A stretch of DNA of 64,000 nucleotides from Paenibacillus sanguinis 2301083 = DSM 16941 (GTDB taxonomy: Bacteria; Bacillota; Bacilli; Paenibacillales; Paenibacillaceae): assembly GCF_000374825.1 (NCBI RefSeq), contig NZ_KB895380.1:62001-126000 (forward strand). Reading direction: 5' to 3'. Each line of letters starts with the position of its first letter. Within the stretch, counting starts at the first letter, position 1. The notes beneath the pieces were generated by a model, which was not told the origin of the DNA, searched no databases, and saw only the letters and a program-made list of their open reading frames with translations. Positions 18,985-27,651 of this stretch are shown here, piece after piece. A program made the position numbers and the translations under genes.

Positions 18985-19791
18985 TCATTTCTTTAGTTGG
19001 TCCAATGGGTCCTGAGTGTCGAGATAAGGTTTATTGACGAAATAATACATGACACCCATTAGCAGAACCCCGCCCACCAAATTGCCGAAGGTCACTGGAA
19101 CAAGGTTATGCACCACCCCACCAAAAGATATCGTCCCGGGATGGTTCAATACCAGGGCGATCGCAAACGTACACATGTTGGCAATGCTATGCTCATACCC
19201 AGAGATGAAGAAGCAGAAGACGAACAGCATCATGGCGAACATTTTAGCCCCATCCCCCTTCAGAGACATCGGAATGAAGAAAGCCAGACACACCAGCCAA
19301 TTACAGAGAATCGCCCGAAAAAACAGCTCCGAGGCCGGGGTTGTCATCTTGTGCTCCACCACATTCAGGAGAAAACCATTCACCGCCCCATCAGCGAACA
19401 AGCCGGTAGAATAGATCAAAAGGGCAAATGCTCCGGCACCGAGCAGGTTGCCAACATAGCTGAACACCCATAGCTTGCTGACATCCTGCCACTTCAATCG
19501 CTTACGCAAGGCTGCGTATGTATAATAGAATGTGTTTCCCGTGAAAAGATCTCCCCCTCCGTAAGCAATCAAAATAATAGCGGCGCCGAAGGTTAATGCA
19601 GCCATCGGATAGGTTAGCGGGGAATTCTCCAGGTAGAAGTAGTTCCCCGTCTTGAACGCAACGATAACTCCAAACCCAATGAACATACTGGCCAACATCG
19701 CTCTGGCAATATAACGAAGATGGCTTTGCTTAAAAATTTTGTATTTCTTGAGTGCCAATTCCTCAACCTTTAGCAACGATTCTGTTTCCAT
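18985..19791 (-). CDS. Formate/nitrite transporter (FNT) family channel
   Basis: 268 residues with six membrane helices. Family marks are GGGDLFTGN (about 79-87), the ILCNWLVCLA segment near 162, and SGYEHSIANM with the central His near 200. FNT pentamers carry formate, nitrite or hydrosulfide across the membrane. The ribosome site GAGGAGGC precedes the ATG at 19791. No pyruvate formate-lyase or nitrite reductase lies nearby, so focA, nirC or hsc cannot be chosen. Confidence 0.93.
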   Translation of the reverse strand: METESLLKVEELALKKYKIFKQSHLRYIARAMLASMFIGFGVIVAFKTGNYFYLENSPLTYPMAALTFGAAIILIAYGGGDLFTGNTFYYTYAALRKRLKWQDVSKLWVFSYVGNLLGAGAFALLIYSTGLFADGAVNGFLLNVVEHKMTTPASELFFRAILCNWLVCLAFFIPMSLKGDGAKMFAMMLFVFCFFISGYEHSIANMCTFAIALVLNHPGTISFGGVVHNLVPVTFGNLVGGVLLMGVMYYFVNKPYLDTQDPLDQLKK

Positions 19792-19947
19792 AGCGCCTCC
19801 TCAGCTTGCTGTTCTGCATTCCTGTTAGCATATCCTGTGTCATGACCAGACATCCTTGATAAAGAAATGTTCAAATTTTAGATTAAACGGTGTTGCATCT
19901 ATTTACAAGAGGACCAGAGATATGCATAATAAAAGTAAGGTTATTAT

Positions 19948-19962
19948 TGATAATGATTATCA
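19948..19962. promoter_or_regulatory. Fur box
   Basis: TGATAATGATTATCA is a perfect 7-1-7 inverted repeat matching the Bacillus Fur consensus. Weak TTATTA and TATTAT elements (19941-19946, 19964-19969) bracket it, so Fur-Fe(II) would cover the promoter. It lies 51 bases before the 52-residue protein gene. Confidence 0.8.
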
Positions 19963-20012
19963 TTATTATATGATGCTGTTCTGCAAGCATCGGCACAGAG
20001 GAGACGAACGCG

Positions 20013-20171
20013 ATGAGACTGTTAACCGCCCGGAGGCTGCCCCGGCTAAGTACCGACGATTACCTGGATCTGCTGAACCTCGCAACCCGTTTGGGTGATC
20101 AGCAATGGCAAAAGGAAATTATACGCAAGCTGGAAGCCAAGCAAACCGACTTAAGTAATGTTAGCCAGTAG
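20013..20171 (+). CDS. Fur-controlled small protein, 52 residues
   Basis: An ATG at 20013 follows AGAGGAG by nine bases and opens 52 codons ending in TAG. The product begins MRLLTARRLPRLSTDDYLDL, then an amphipathic helix (about 14-45: LLNLATRLGDQQWQKEIIRK) and a polar tail. It is positively charged at the N-terminus. I recognise no domain. Its position right behind a Fur box suggests expression under iron limitation, recalling the small Fbp proteins of B. subtilis that work in the iron-sparing response; this is analogy only, not a detected similarity. Confidence 0.7.
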   Translation: MRLLTARRLPRLSTDDYLDLLNLATRLGDQQWQKEIIRKLEAKQTDLSNVSQ

Positions 20172-20196
20172 CTAATATATGTAAATACAAGCTGAA

Positions 20197-20238
20197 CAAG
20201 CGTGAGCAATCGGGCCCTGACCCGGAAGCTCACGCTTG
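20197..20238. other. Long hairpin after the Fur-controlled gene
   Basis: CAAGCGTGAGC (20197-20207) pairs perfectly with GCTCACGCTTG (20228-20238), with a second inner CGGG/CCCG stem. No U-tract follows, so it is either an RNA-stabilising 3' structure or a poor terminator of the small-protein transcript. The rest of 20239-20366 shows nothing recognisable. Confidence 0.55.
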
Positions 20239-20366
20239 GTGTTGAAAGAGGTAACCATCAAGAAGCATATGCGCTCGATCCTGCAAAAAGCGTGGCCCAG
20301 TAACCGGGCGCAACTACTGAAGTTATTAATGGACTAATGCCTCTAATTGATTAAAGATAGCCATAC

Positions 20367-20394
20367 GAAAAAAACCGTCCTAAAACGGACGGTT
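20367..20394 (-). terminator. Terminator of gltD
   Basis: AACCGTCC pairs with GGACGGTT around a six-base loop, and the minus strand continues with TTTTTTT. Standard intrinsic terminator 17 bases after the gltD stop. Confidence 0.85.
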
Positions 20395-20410
20395 GATGTA
20401 GCTAACTATC

Positions 20411-21892
20411 TCAGGGAAGCCGCGTGCTGCCCATTAAATATCGGTCAATCTCACGGGCTGCTTGTCGGCCTTCATGTATAGCCCAGACGACCAGACTCTG
20501 CCCACGCCGCATGTCCCCCGCAGCGAATACCCCTTCCACATTGGTACGGAAATCCCCTAATTCAGCCTTGATATTTGTTCGTTCGTCAAGCGCTAATCCC
20601 AATTGCTCCGGCAAGGCTTGCTCAGGCCCCGTAAAACCAAGAGCCAGCAATACCAGGTCAGCCGGGATGAGCTTCCCGCTATCCGGAACTTCACTCAGCA
20701 CCCGCCGACCCTCAGTTTCCTTCCACTCCACACGCATAGTCTCCACACCGGTCACCTGGCCGTGCGCATCGCCCACCAAACGTTTGGTTGAAGTCTGAAA
20801 TGCTCTTGGATCTTCGCCAAATAACTCAGCCGCTTCAACTTGACCGTAATCGGTCTTGAGAATCTTCGGCCATTCTGGCCAAGGATTGTCAGGCTGCCTC
20901 GTTGCCGCAAGCATCGGCATGATCTCTAGCTGAGTGACACTTCGGCAGCCTTGACGGATCGCCGTAGCAACGCAGTCTGTTCCCGTGTCGCCGCCACCGA
21001 TAACCACAACGTGCTTACCCTTTGCAGATAGAAATTTACCATCACTCAAATGGGAATCCAGCAGGCTTTTCGTATTTCTCGCTAAAAACTCCATCGCTTG
21101 GTGAACCCCGGAAAGGTTCCGGCCCTCCACGTTCAAGTCACGAGCTTGCGTAGCCCCACCGCACAAAACGACGGCATCAAATTCTGCACGAAGCTGACTG
21201 GCTTCAATATCTTTGCCAATTTCCACACCGGTCACGAACTGGATACCCTCGGCGGCCAGTAAATCGACGCGGCGCTGCACTATCGATTTGTCCAGCTTCA
21301 TGTTGGGAATACCGTACATCAGCAGCCCGCCAATGCGGTCGGCCCGTTCATATACGATGACCTTATGGCCGGCTTTATTCAACTGATCTGCACAGGCCAG
21401 ACCCGCAGGACCGGAACCGACGACAGCCACCCTCTTCCCGGTGGACGCAGCTGGAATCTGCGGCTTAATCCAGCCCTCCGCAAAGCCGCGGTCAATGATG
21501 GCCTTCTCGATATTTTTGATCGTTACAGGCGAGCCACTCTTGCCGACTGTACAGGCTCCTTCACATGGAGCCGGGCAGACCCGCCCGGTAAATTCAGGGA
21601 AATTATTCGTCTTATGGAGCCGCTTCAACGCTTCCCGCCAGCTTCCGCGATAAACAAGGTCATTCCATTCAGGAATAAGATTGTGCACCGGACAGCCGGA
21701 GGCCATCCCGGATAACAGTCGCCCCACATGACAAAATGGGGTTCCGCAATCCATGCAACGGGCCCCTTGCGTTCTTAACTTATCCTCTTCCAAAGGTATA
21801 GAGAACTCGTCCCAGGATTTGATGCGCTCCAACGGCTCCCTCTCCCCTGGGACCTCTCGACAATACTCCAAAAAACCAGTCGCCTTTCCCAC
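20411..21892 (-). CDS. gltD: Glutamate synthase small subunit (NADPH oxidoreductase)
   Basis: 493 residues from GTG 21892, preceded by AGGAGGATACGA; an upstream ATG lacks this. The N-terminus ([19 protein letters not shown]) is typical. Cysteine clusters [10 protein letters not shown] and [12 protein letters not shown] hold two 4Fe-4S centres; FAD site [15 protein letters not shown] near 155; NADPH site [13 protein letters not shown] near 298. GltD passes electrons from NADPH to the GltB subunit that makes glutamate from 2-oxoglutarate and glutamine. The gltB gene is not beside it here, which is unusual; it may act with a distant GltB or as a stand-alone electron donor. Confidence 0.9.
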   Translation of the reverse strand: MGKATGFLEYCREVPGEREPLERIKSWDEFSIPLEEDKLRTQGARCMDCGTPFCHVGRLLSGMASGCPVHNLIPEWNDLVYRGSWREALKRLHKTNNFPEFTGRVCPAPCEGACTVGKSGSPVTIKNIEKAIIDRGFAEGWIKPQIPAASTGKRVAVVGSGPAGLACADQLNKAGHKVIVYERADRIGGLLMYGIPNMKLDKSIVQRRVDLLAAEGIQFVTGVEIGKDIEASQLRAEFDAVVLCGGATQARDLNVEGRNLSGVHQAMEFLARNTKSLLDSHLSDGKFLSAKGKHVVVIGGGDTGTDCVATAIRQGCRSVTQLEIMPMLAATRQPDNPWPEWPKILKTDYGQVEAAELFGEDPRAFQTSTKRLVGDAHGQVTGVETMRVEWKETEGRRVLSEVPDSGKLIPADLVLLALGFTGPEQALPEQLGLALDERTNIKAELGDFRTNVEGVFAAGDMRRGQSLVVWAIHEGRQAAREIDRYLMGSTRLP

Positions 21893-22211
21893 TCGTATCC
21901 TCCTCTTCCGACACCACGCCCCCATGAATGCCCATCTCTATCCAACTACGGATAGCCGATATGCTTGGTGCTTTAACGTGCTGCCGTCCTCAAGTAATCC
22001 CATGTTATCACTTGAACCTGACATTTCAGAATGAAGAAGATCACTATCGTGAAAAAAATTACAAATTAAAATCCTACAGTCCTCCACCATAACTGATGTA
22101 TTGTTTCAAGTTGAAGCAGAATATCTTTGAAACTTTGATCAGAGCCGATACGTATTAGTAGAGTGACCTGAATTTAATCTAGCATGATACCCAAGAGAGG
22201 AAGCAATCTTA
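21893..22211. other. Intergenic region between gltD and the secreted protein gene
   Basis: 319 bases between divergent genes. Only a small CTATCC/GGATAG dyad near 21944-21961 stands out. Promoters for both genes must lie here, but no strong -35/-10 pair could be chosen. Confidence 0.4.
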
Positions 22212-22634
22212 ATGAAGCAGTTTACCCTTAAAAAGGTCGTTATCATCGGCACTATGGCCCTCGTTATTATTATAAATCCCAATTTCACCGGTTATTTGAC
22301 CAGCCTGGCCTACATCGCCAATTCCTCCAAGGAGCCCAGCTTGTCCGAGCCGGCAGGACATGAAGATAATGAGCTGGACCGTTTGCTGGGCGTCTCCTCC
22401 GAACGGGAGGTATATGATGCGCTGCTAGAGGGACAATCGCTGGCGGTGCTGGCCGAAGCGAACGGACAGCCCCCGCAGCATGTCGTTGACCTGCAAGTCA
22501 AGCAACTGCAAGCCCAGCTTCTCCAGCGTGTGAACGATGGATCGCTTACGCAGGAAGCTTATGAGCTGCAGATGCGTGAGTTGCCTGACCTTCTGGCAAG
22601 CAGCGTTTATGGAAAATATACAATCTACAGCTAA
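22212..22634 (+). CDS. Small exported or membrane-anchored helical protein of unknown function
   Basis: 140 residues; start ATG follows AGAGAGGAAGC. A hydrophobic segment (about 8-33) acts as signal or anchor. The mature part holds the pattern LGVSSEREVYDALLEGQSLAVLAEANGQ, then a helix with QLQAQLLQRVNDGSLTQEAYELQM. This spacing of 'SxxEVxxALxxGxSLAxLAxxxG' followed by 'VxxGxLTxxxAxxL' recalls repeats in secreted DUF2680-like proteins of Firmicutes, which is only a resemblance. Single gene with its own terminator; no function assigned. Confidence 0.7.
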   Translation: MKQFTLKKVVIIGTMALVIIINPNFTGYLTSLAYIANSSKEPSLSEPAGHEDNELDRLLGVSSEREVYDALLEGQSLAVLAEANGQPPQHVVDLQVKQLQAQLLQRVNDGSLTQEAYELQMRELPDLLASSVYGKYTIYS

Positions 22635-22638
22635 AATC

Positions 22639-22686
22639 CAAAAAGCTTCCGACTCCACCGTGCATGGAGTTGGAAGCTTTTTTAGT
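22639..22686 (+). terminator. Terminator after the small exported protein gene
   Basis: AAAAGCTTCCGACTCCA pairs with TGGAGTTGGAAGCTTTT over a seven-base loop, followed by TTTAG. It is bidirectional and also serves the convergent LtaS-type gene. Confidence 0.85.
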
Positions 22687-22699
22687 TAGCTTGTTCATT

Positions 22700-24637
22700 T
22701 TAATGACCGGGCGCTCGTTTGGGCAGCAGCTTGACGTACTCATCGGAGAGACGCATCAGCTCCGTAATGTATTCATAGTCACTTCGATAAGGCTCTAGCT
22801 CGGTCACTGGCTGCAAGGTATCCAGTGAAACCGCAGTGCCGTCGTCGAAGCCGGCCCCCGGCACGAACATGACCTCATCGTTGAAGAATGAACCGGTCGG
22901 AAGATAGTAGCGCATCCCTACCACATTGCGGTCAACGCTCAACAAATCCTGTCCTAGCGCGACAAATCCCTCATCCTCCAGAGATATGCCCAGCAGGCTG
23001 GCGATGGTAGGCAGAATATCCACCTGTCCCCCGGTACGTGGCGATACTTCGCCAATCACTTGACCCGGAACATGGATAAGCAAGGGGATATTGAAGCGGC
23101 TAATCCGCTCATCATAAGCGATCCCCAGCTTCGCCTGAATCTCCGCAGCAGATACATCCTTCTCCTGCAAGCCGAAATGATCGCCATAGAACACCAGCAC
23201 GGTGTTGTCCCACATCCCCGCTTCCTTCAAACGTTCAATCAACGTACCAATCGCATAGTCCGTATAATTAATGGCCGTGATATAGTTCCCGAGCATCGTC
23301 CCCTCCAAATCTGCAGGGAGCTTGATATGACGTTGATCCTCGGGTACGACAAACGGATTATGACTTGAGGTAGTAACGAACTGGGCGTAAAAAGGCTTCG
23401 ACTGGACCTTCAGTTCAGATAGCTTCTCTACGCCCACCCGGTACATCTCCTCATCCGAGGCTCCGAAATCATTGAAATGATCATTCGTATAAAAGGGCTT
23501 GTCATAATACTGATCGAAGTTCAACGCCGGATACAAGCGATTGCGATCCCAGAAGCTCACATCATTGATATGAAAAGTATTCGCCGCATATCCATGAGCT
23601 TGCAGCAACCGCGGCAGACTGGGAAGCTCACGATCACCGAAGCTGGTCGACATCGCTGCCGTCGCCGTGGGATAAATCGAGGTATTCGACATAAACTCGG
23701 CATCGGATGTATTGCCTGGTCCGATCTGCTGATAGACCTGCGGGAAATAAACCCCTGCCTGAGCCAGCTCATTCAAGACAGGCGTGACCTCCTGACCCTC
23801 TATTTGCAAATGGATCGGAAAGTTCTGGAACGACTCCAGCTGTACGACGATAACATTCATGCCCTCGGCTGCTCCAAAATAGGGTGAATTCTGCCCTGGC
23901 ACAGCGCGGTATGGATAGCTACTTTGCCATTCCTTGAGCTTGATAACCGTCTCCTGAAGATTACCCGCTGCAATCATCCGTTCTTCCTCTTGATTGCGTA
24001 TGGCCGCATCTACCTGGAAGTTGAAAAAACCAACGCTCTCGGCCCGGACCAGCTCGTTATCAATCCCTTTACCGATGTTGATGTAAAGGCTGGAGAGCAG
24101 CAGACTAACCACCAGCGCAGACAAGACAGCGGCTTTCCGCCACAAGACCTTCCTCAACCGATCAGTCCGGAAGCTGAGGCCCTTCATGTAACGCAATCCG
24201 ACGATCCTATCTCCCCGTCTACGATGGGAAAGCGCATAAGCAACTCTGATAACTACCAGCACCAGGATGTCCAGAAAGTAAAGAAACTGTTCCGGCCGCA
24301 ACAGGGAAGCTACGCTGGCTTTGACCTCAGGCACTTGATTGAGCCCGCTTAATACAGCATAGGTCGGCACGGTCCCGAAGTAGGCAAAGTACACCGTGGC
24401 TGCAAAGAAGACCAACGACATTATCAAGTTAAAGGCAAGGTACACCCCCCATTTGACCCGAGCAGGTGTGACCAGTTCCAGCAGGCATAACAACGCCAAC
24501 ACCGATAACCATTCCGCAGGAAGTCCCTGAACAGCAATACCGCCATAAAAAAAAGCTCGTAGTAATAACAATTTTGCACCTAGTAGCACAAAGGTTTCTA
24601 AAAATTTGTATCGGCTGATCTCAATCATGTTCCCCAT
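22700..24637 (-). CDS. LtaS-type lipoteichoic acid synthase family protein
   Basis: 645 residues. Five N-terminal membrane helices (about 10-190) precede an extracellular sulfatase-fold domain (about 240-600). The catalytic Thr lies in GPGNTSDAEFMSNTSIYP near 303; metal-binding YGDHFG is near 490 and VQLESFQNFP near 262 carries the first metal Glu. LtaS-type enzymes add glycerol phosphate from phosphatidylglycerol to growing lipoteichoic acid. Paralogues such as YfnI, YqgS and YvgJ share this layout, so the exact paralogue is not decided. Start is uncertain between ATG 24637 and ATG 24628. Confidence 0.9.
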   Translation of the reverse strand: MGNMIEISRYKFLETFVLLGAKLLLLRAFFYGGIAVQGLPAEWLSVLALLCLLELVTPARVKWGVYLAFNLIMSLVFFAATVYFAYFGTVPTYAVLSGLNQVPEVKASVASLLRPEQFLYFLDILVLVVIRVAYALSHRRRGDRIVGLRYMKGLSFRTDRLRKVLWRKAAVLSALVVSLLLSSLYINIGKGIDNELVRAESVGFFNFQVDAAIRNQEEERMIAAGNLQETVIKLKEWQSSYPYRAVPGQNSPYFGAAEGMNVIVVQLESFQNFPIHLQIEGQEVTPVLNELAQAGVYFPQVYQQIGPGNTSDAEFMSNTSIYPTATAAMSTSFGDRELPSLPRLLQAHGYAANTFHINDVSFWDRNRLYPALNFDQYYDKPFYTNDHFNDFGASDEEMYRVGVEKLSELKVQSKPFYAQFVTTSSHNPFVVPEDQRHIKLPADLEGTMLGNYITAINYTDYAIGTLIERLKEAGMWDNTVLVFYGDHFGLQEKDVSAAEIQAKLGIAYDERISRFNIPLLIHVPGQVIGEVSPRTGGQVDILPTIASLLGISLEDEGFVALGQDLLSVDRNVVGMRYYLPTGSFFNDEVMFVPGAGFDDGTAVSLDTLQPVTELEPYRSDYEYITELMRLSDEYVKLLPKRAPGH

Positions 24638-24778
24638 CTCATTTCTCTGAATTCCCGTGTTTACAAACTTCTCGATTTTCTATTTGTTTATTATAGCACG
24701 GTAAAATTCAGAGTCCATTTAGAGCGAGTTCAGGCGTACCGGGTCTCGTCAAGTCAACGCAACCGGTGTTCAGACAAT

Positions 24779-24888
24779 CTTTAGAATGTGCTGAGCAAAT
24801 AAGGACCTCCCGACAACCGATATGAGCTTACCCTCGCTGTTGCAGCTACTAACCGGCTCATCCGGCAATTGTTCACCCCGCTTCTAAA
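24779..24888. repeat. Palindromic intergenic repeat, copy 2
   Basis: The right end CCGGCAATTGTTCACCCCGC followed by TTCTAAA matches the right end of the 1611-1788 repeat; the left end TTTAGAATGTGCTGAGCAA is its diverged inverse. The middle (CCGATATGAGCTTACCCTCG) also aligns with copy 1. It lacks the nested palindrome and abuts the GH2 stop codon. Confidence 0.65.
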
Positions 24889-27430
24889 TGAAGTCAGCCA
24901 TGGAACGCACAATCAGCTTCCCAGGAGACCCTGTCACAAAAGCTTCCCGGCTATCTGTTCCACCACGCCGCCGGAATTCGACGGTCGCGGGTACGCCAGG
25001 AATCAGATCAAAATAGTTGTCTGAGAAAATGCCTTCCTCTTCAGCGGACAGCCAGACCTGGCGTGCCAGCACATCGCTGGATAACGTATAACGGCTGCCT
25101 CCGCTGCCCGGTTCCTCCCGCACAGAGATGGAAGCCGGGTAAACCGGCTGCTCCTTGGCCGTGACGAAATAGTATGGCTTGCTGTCCAGAACGAGCCCGG
25201 CTACTTCTAATACGGAGTGCAGCACGACCTGATAGGGATCACAGCCTGCCAGCCATACTTCACGGTTCAAAGCCAACACCTCCGTGACGGAATCAGCCGC
25301 GATGGCTGCATCCACCGTTTCCTCCTTCAGCAATCCGCCGCGTATATCGTAGAGTGATAGCCGAAGCGTTGCTTGTAAAGGCTCGCGAAGATCGGACACC
25401 ACTTGAACCGTGAGCGGTCCGTTTTCGGGCTCATGAATAGCCAGGATGACCTCGCGATAGCTGCGGCGCACGGTATATTGCAGCGCCTTCCAACGCCCGT
25501 AATAATCTATGCTTGCCCAGGAGGCTACCGGCCAGCAGTCATTTATTTGCCAGTATAAGCTGCCCATGCAATAAGGCTTATTACGCCGGTGAGCTTCGAT
25601 TGCCGTCCGGATCGCCTCTGCCTGAAGCACCTGACTCATGTATAAAAAGGCCTTGAAGTCCTTGGGCGAGGGCAAATACAAATCCATATATTCCTTGATT
25701 AACTGGTTGCCCCTCATATTCTTCTGATGGGCCAGCATTATTTTCGATTCCAGGGCCAATTCACTTTCGGGTGCATATTTCAGCACGCTATCCAGCTCCG
25801 GGAAGGATTGGAAGCCGTATTCACTCATGAACCGTCCGACCCGTTTATCGTAGTTGGAGAACGGCTCAACCGAATGCCATACTCCCCAGTAATGGACATC
25901 CCCTTCTCCTGAAGGCTGATAGGCATGCTGATCGCTGTCCCCCGTCAACCGGCGCAGTGGCGACGAAGGCCAATAATCAACTCCATCTGCCAGCCGCTCT
26001 ACGGCCTCCGGCAATAGCTTGTGGAATACCGCTTCATAATCCGACCAAAGCTGCTCCCGCTGCTCCTGTGTATAGTCTTGCTTCCAGCCCCAGCCGACAT
26101 CTTCAATATAATGAGCCCAAGCCGAATCAATCTCATTATTGCCGCACCACAAGGCTAGGGACGGGTGGCGACGCAGCCGCTTAATATTGTACTCCGCCTC
26201 CTGGGCAATGCTGTCCAGGAACGCCTCATCTCCCGGATACATGCTGCATGCGAACATAAAGTCCTGCCACACCAGCAGACCATACTCATCACAAAGATCA
26301 TAAAAGATGTCTTCTTCATAAAATCCACCGCCCCATACTCGCAGCATATTCATACCACTTTCGGCGGCTGAAGCAATTTCGTGGCGATAGCGTTCGGCGG
26401 TCACCTCGGTAATGAAGCTATCATTCGGAATATGATTGGCCCCCTTAGCGAAGACGGGGACACCGTTCAGCTCAAAATAGAAGGAGGCCCCGGCTTCATC
26501 CTTCTCCCGAACGAGCTTGATTGTACGCAGCCCTGTCTTAACCTTGGCGGTGGCAGCAACAGTGTGATCCGGACCAAGCAATTCCGCCTGGAAACGATAC
26601 ATTGCTTGCTTGCCCAGCCCCCGGCACCACCATAATTCAGGCTGCTCGATGGCTGCACGGAGTGTCACCTCCTGCGTTCCCGCAGCAAGGACAACCTTAC
26701 GCTCCCAGGCCAAGCTGCCTGCAGTTAACCGCAGCATTCCCTCCCAATGTTCCTCGGCTTCTACTTCCAGCACGGCTGTAAAATCTGCCAAAGACGCATC
26801 TACGCTGTCCTGACGAATATGAAAGTCGCGGATAACCGGGCCTTCCCAGGCCTCAATGCGGGCATCACGCCAGATCCCGCTGGTGACAAAGCGCGGTCCC
26901 CAATCCCAGCCGTAATGATACGGTGCTTTGCGGGCAAAGATACTGACTCGCCGTTCACCCAGGCCCCCTAGCTCGGATTGGTCATTGGATGCCGGAAGAG
27001 CGTACCCCAGCCGCTCCAGCTTGGGCAGATCCTCCTGAATCGGGGAGCGGAAGCGCACTTGCAGTGTATTCGCTCCCGGTTGCAGCAGCGGCTTAATCTC
27101 CACACGCCACGCACGGAACATGTTGTCGGCGGATAATACATGTACGCCATTGACTGAAACATCGGCATACGTATCTAGGCCATCAAATACCAGCTCGACC
27201 CGCGGCAACGCAGACCAGACAGGATCAAATTCAAACGTCGTTTCATATTCCCATTCCTTCTTGTCAATCCACTGCAAATCGTGTTCATGAGTTCCATAGA
27301 ACGGATCAGGAATCAGCCCATTTCGCAGCAAATCAGTATGTACTGTGCCAGGTACTTGGGCGGGGTTCCATTGGGTTTCATCAGATGCTCTAAATCTCCA
27401 ATCAGTCAGCAAATAACAATGGTTGCTCAT
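24884..27430 (-). CDS. GH2 beta-mannosidase
   Basis: 848 residues, cytoplasmic. N-terminal sugar-binding jelly-roll (DWRFRASDETQWNPAQVPGT, HTDLLRNGLIPDPFYG) is typical of beta-mannosidases; immunoglobulin-like domain (about 200-300); TIM barrel with acid/base Glu in WCGNNEIDSAWAHY (about 430) and nucleophile Glu in RFMSEYGFQSFPEL (about 535). It releases mannose from the non-reducing end of beta-mannosides, for example Man-GlcNAc or manno-oligosaccharides. GGAGG precedes the ATG. Divergent from the second sugar importer, with which it probably shares regulation. Confidence 0.93.
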   Translation of the reverse strand: MSNHCYLLTDWRFRASDETQWNPAQVPGTVHTDLLRNGLIPDPFYGTHEHDLQWIDKKEWEYETTFEFDPVWSALPRVELVFDGLDTYADVSVNGVHVLSADNMFRAWRVEIKPLLQPGANTLQVRFRSPIQEDLPKLERLGYALPASNDQSELGGLGERRVSIFARKAPYHYGWDWGPRFVTSGIWRDARIEAWEGPVIRDFHIRQDSVDASLADFTAVLEVEAEEHWEGMLRLTAGSLAWERKVVLAAGTQEVTLRAAIEQPELWWCRGLGKQAMYRFQAELLGPDHTVAATAKVKTGLRTIKLVREKDEAGASFYFELNGVPVFAKGANHIPNDSFITEVTAERYRHEIASAAESGMNMLRVWGGGFYEEDIFYDLCDEYGLLVWQDFMFACSMYPGDEAFLDSIAQEAEYNIKRLRRHPSLALWCGNNEIDSAWAHYIEDVGWGWKQDYTQEQREQLWSDYEAVFHKLLPEAVERLADGVDYWPSSPLRRLTGDSDQHAYQPSGEGDVHYWGVWHSVEPFSNYDKRVGRFMSEYGFQSFPELDSVLKYAPESELALESKIMLAHQKNMRGNQLIKEYMDLYLPSPKDFKAFLYMSQVLQAEAIRTAIEAHRRNKPYCMGSLYWQINDCWPVASWASIDYYGRWKALQYTVRRSYREVILAIHEPENGPLTVQVVSDLREPLQATLRLSLYDIRGGLLKEETVDAAIAADSVTEVLALNREVWLAGCDPYQVVLHSVLEVAGLVLDSKPYYFVTAKEQPVYPASISVREEPGSGGSRYTLSSDVLARQVWLSAEEEGIFSDNYFDLIPGVPATVEFRRRGGTDSREAFVTGSPGKLIVRSMADFI

Positions 27431-27462
27431 AGATCCTCCATCTCTGTGCTTAAGATATGATC

Positions 27463-27468
27463 ATTATA
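27463..27468 (-). promoter_or_regulatory. -10 element of the beta-mannosidase gene
   Basis: A perfect TATAAT on the minus strand 33 bases before the start codon. No good -35 is visible, suggesting an activator-dependent promoter. Confidence 0.4.
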
Positions 27469-27610
27469 GAACACATACGTTAGTTTTTGTTATAATTCTG
27501 TTATTACTTTTTAGAAAACAAATTCAACATAACTTGTAAAGAAGGCAAGGCAAGACAATAAATGACAATTCAGTCCATTTCCATGTGCAGGTGAAGACGA
27601 TAGACTATAT

Positions 27611-27626
27611 ATGTAAGCGCTAACAT
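27611..27626. promoter_or_regulatory. Perfect cre (CcpA site)
   Basis: ATGTAAGCGCTAACAT matches the cre consensus WTGNAARCGNWWWCAW at all positions. It lies 26 bases before the TTG start of the binding-protein gene, within its leader, where CcpA would block transcription when glucose is present. Confidence 0.85.
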
Positions 27627-27651
27627 ATATTTATGACAAGGGGTGACACGG

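Noticed and set aside
19856..20098. 80-residue open frame across the Fur box
   Set aside because: It starts upstream of the Fur box and lacks a ribosome site; the 52-codon frame beginning at 20013 has AGAGGAG at proper spacing and is preferred.
20197..20238. Intrinsic terminator or small RNA end
   Set aside because: The stem is strong but no U-tract follows, so it is listed only as a hairpin of unknown role.
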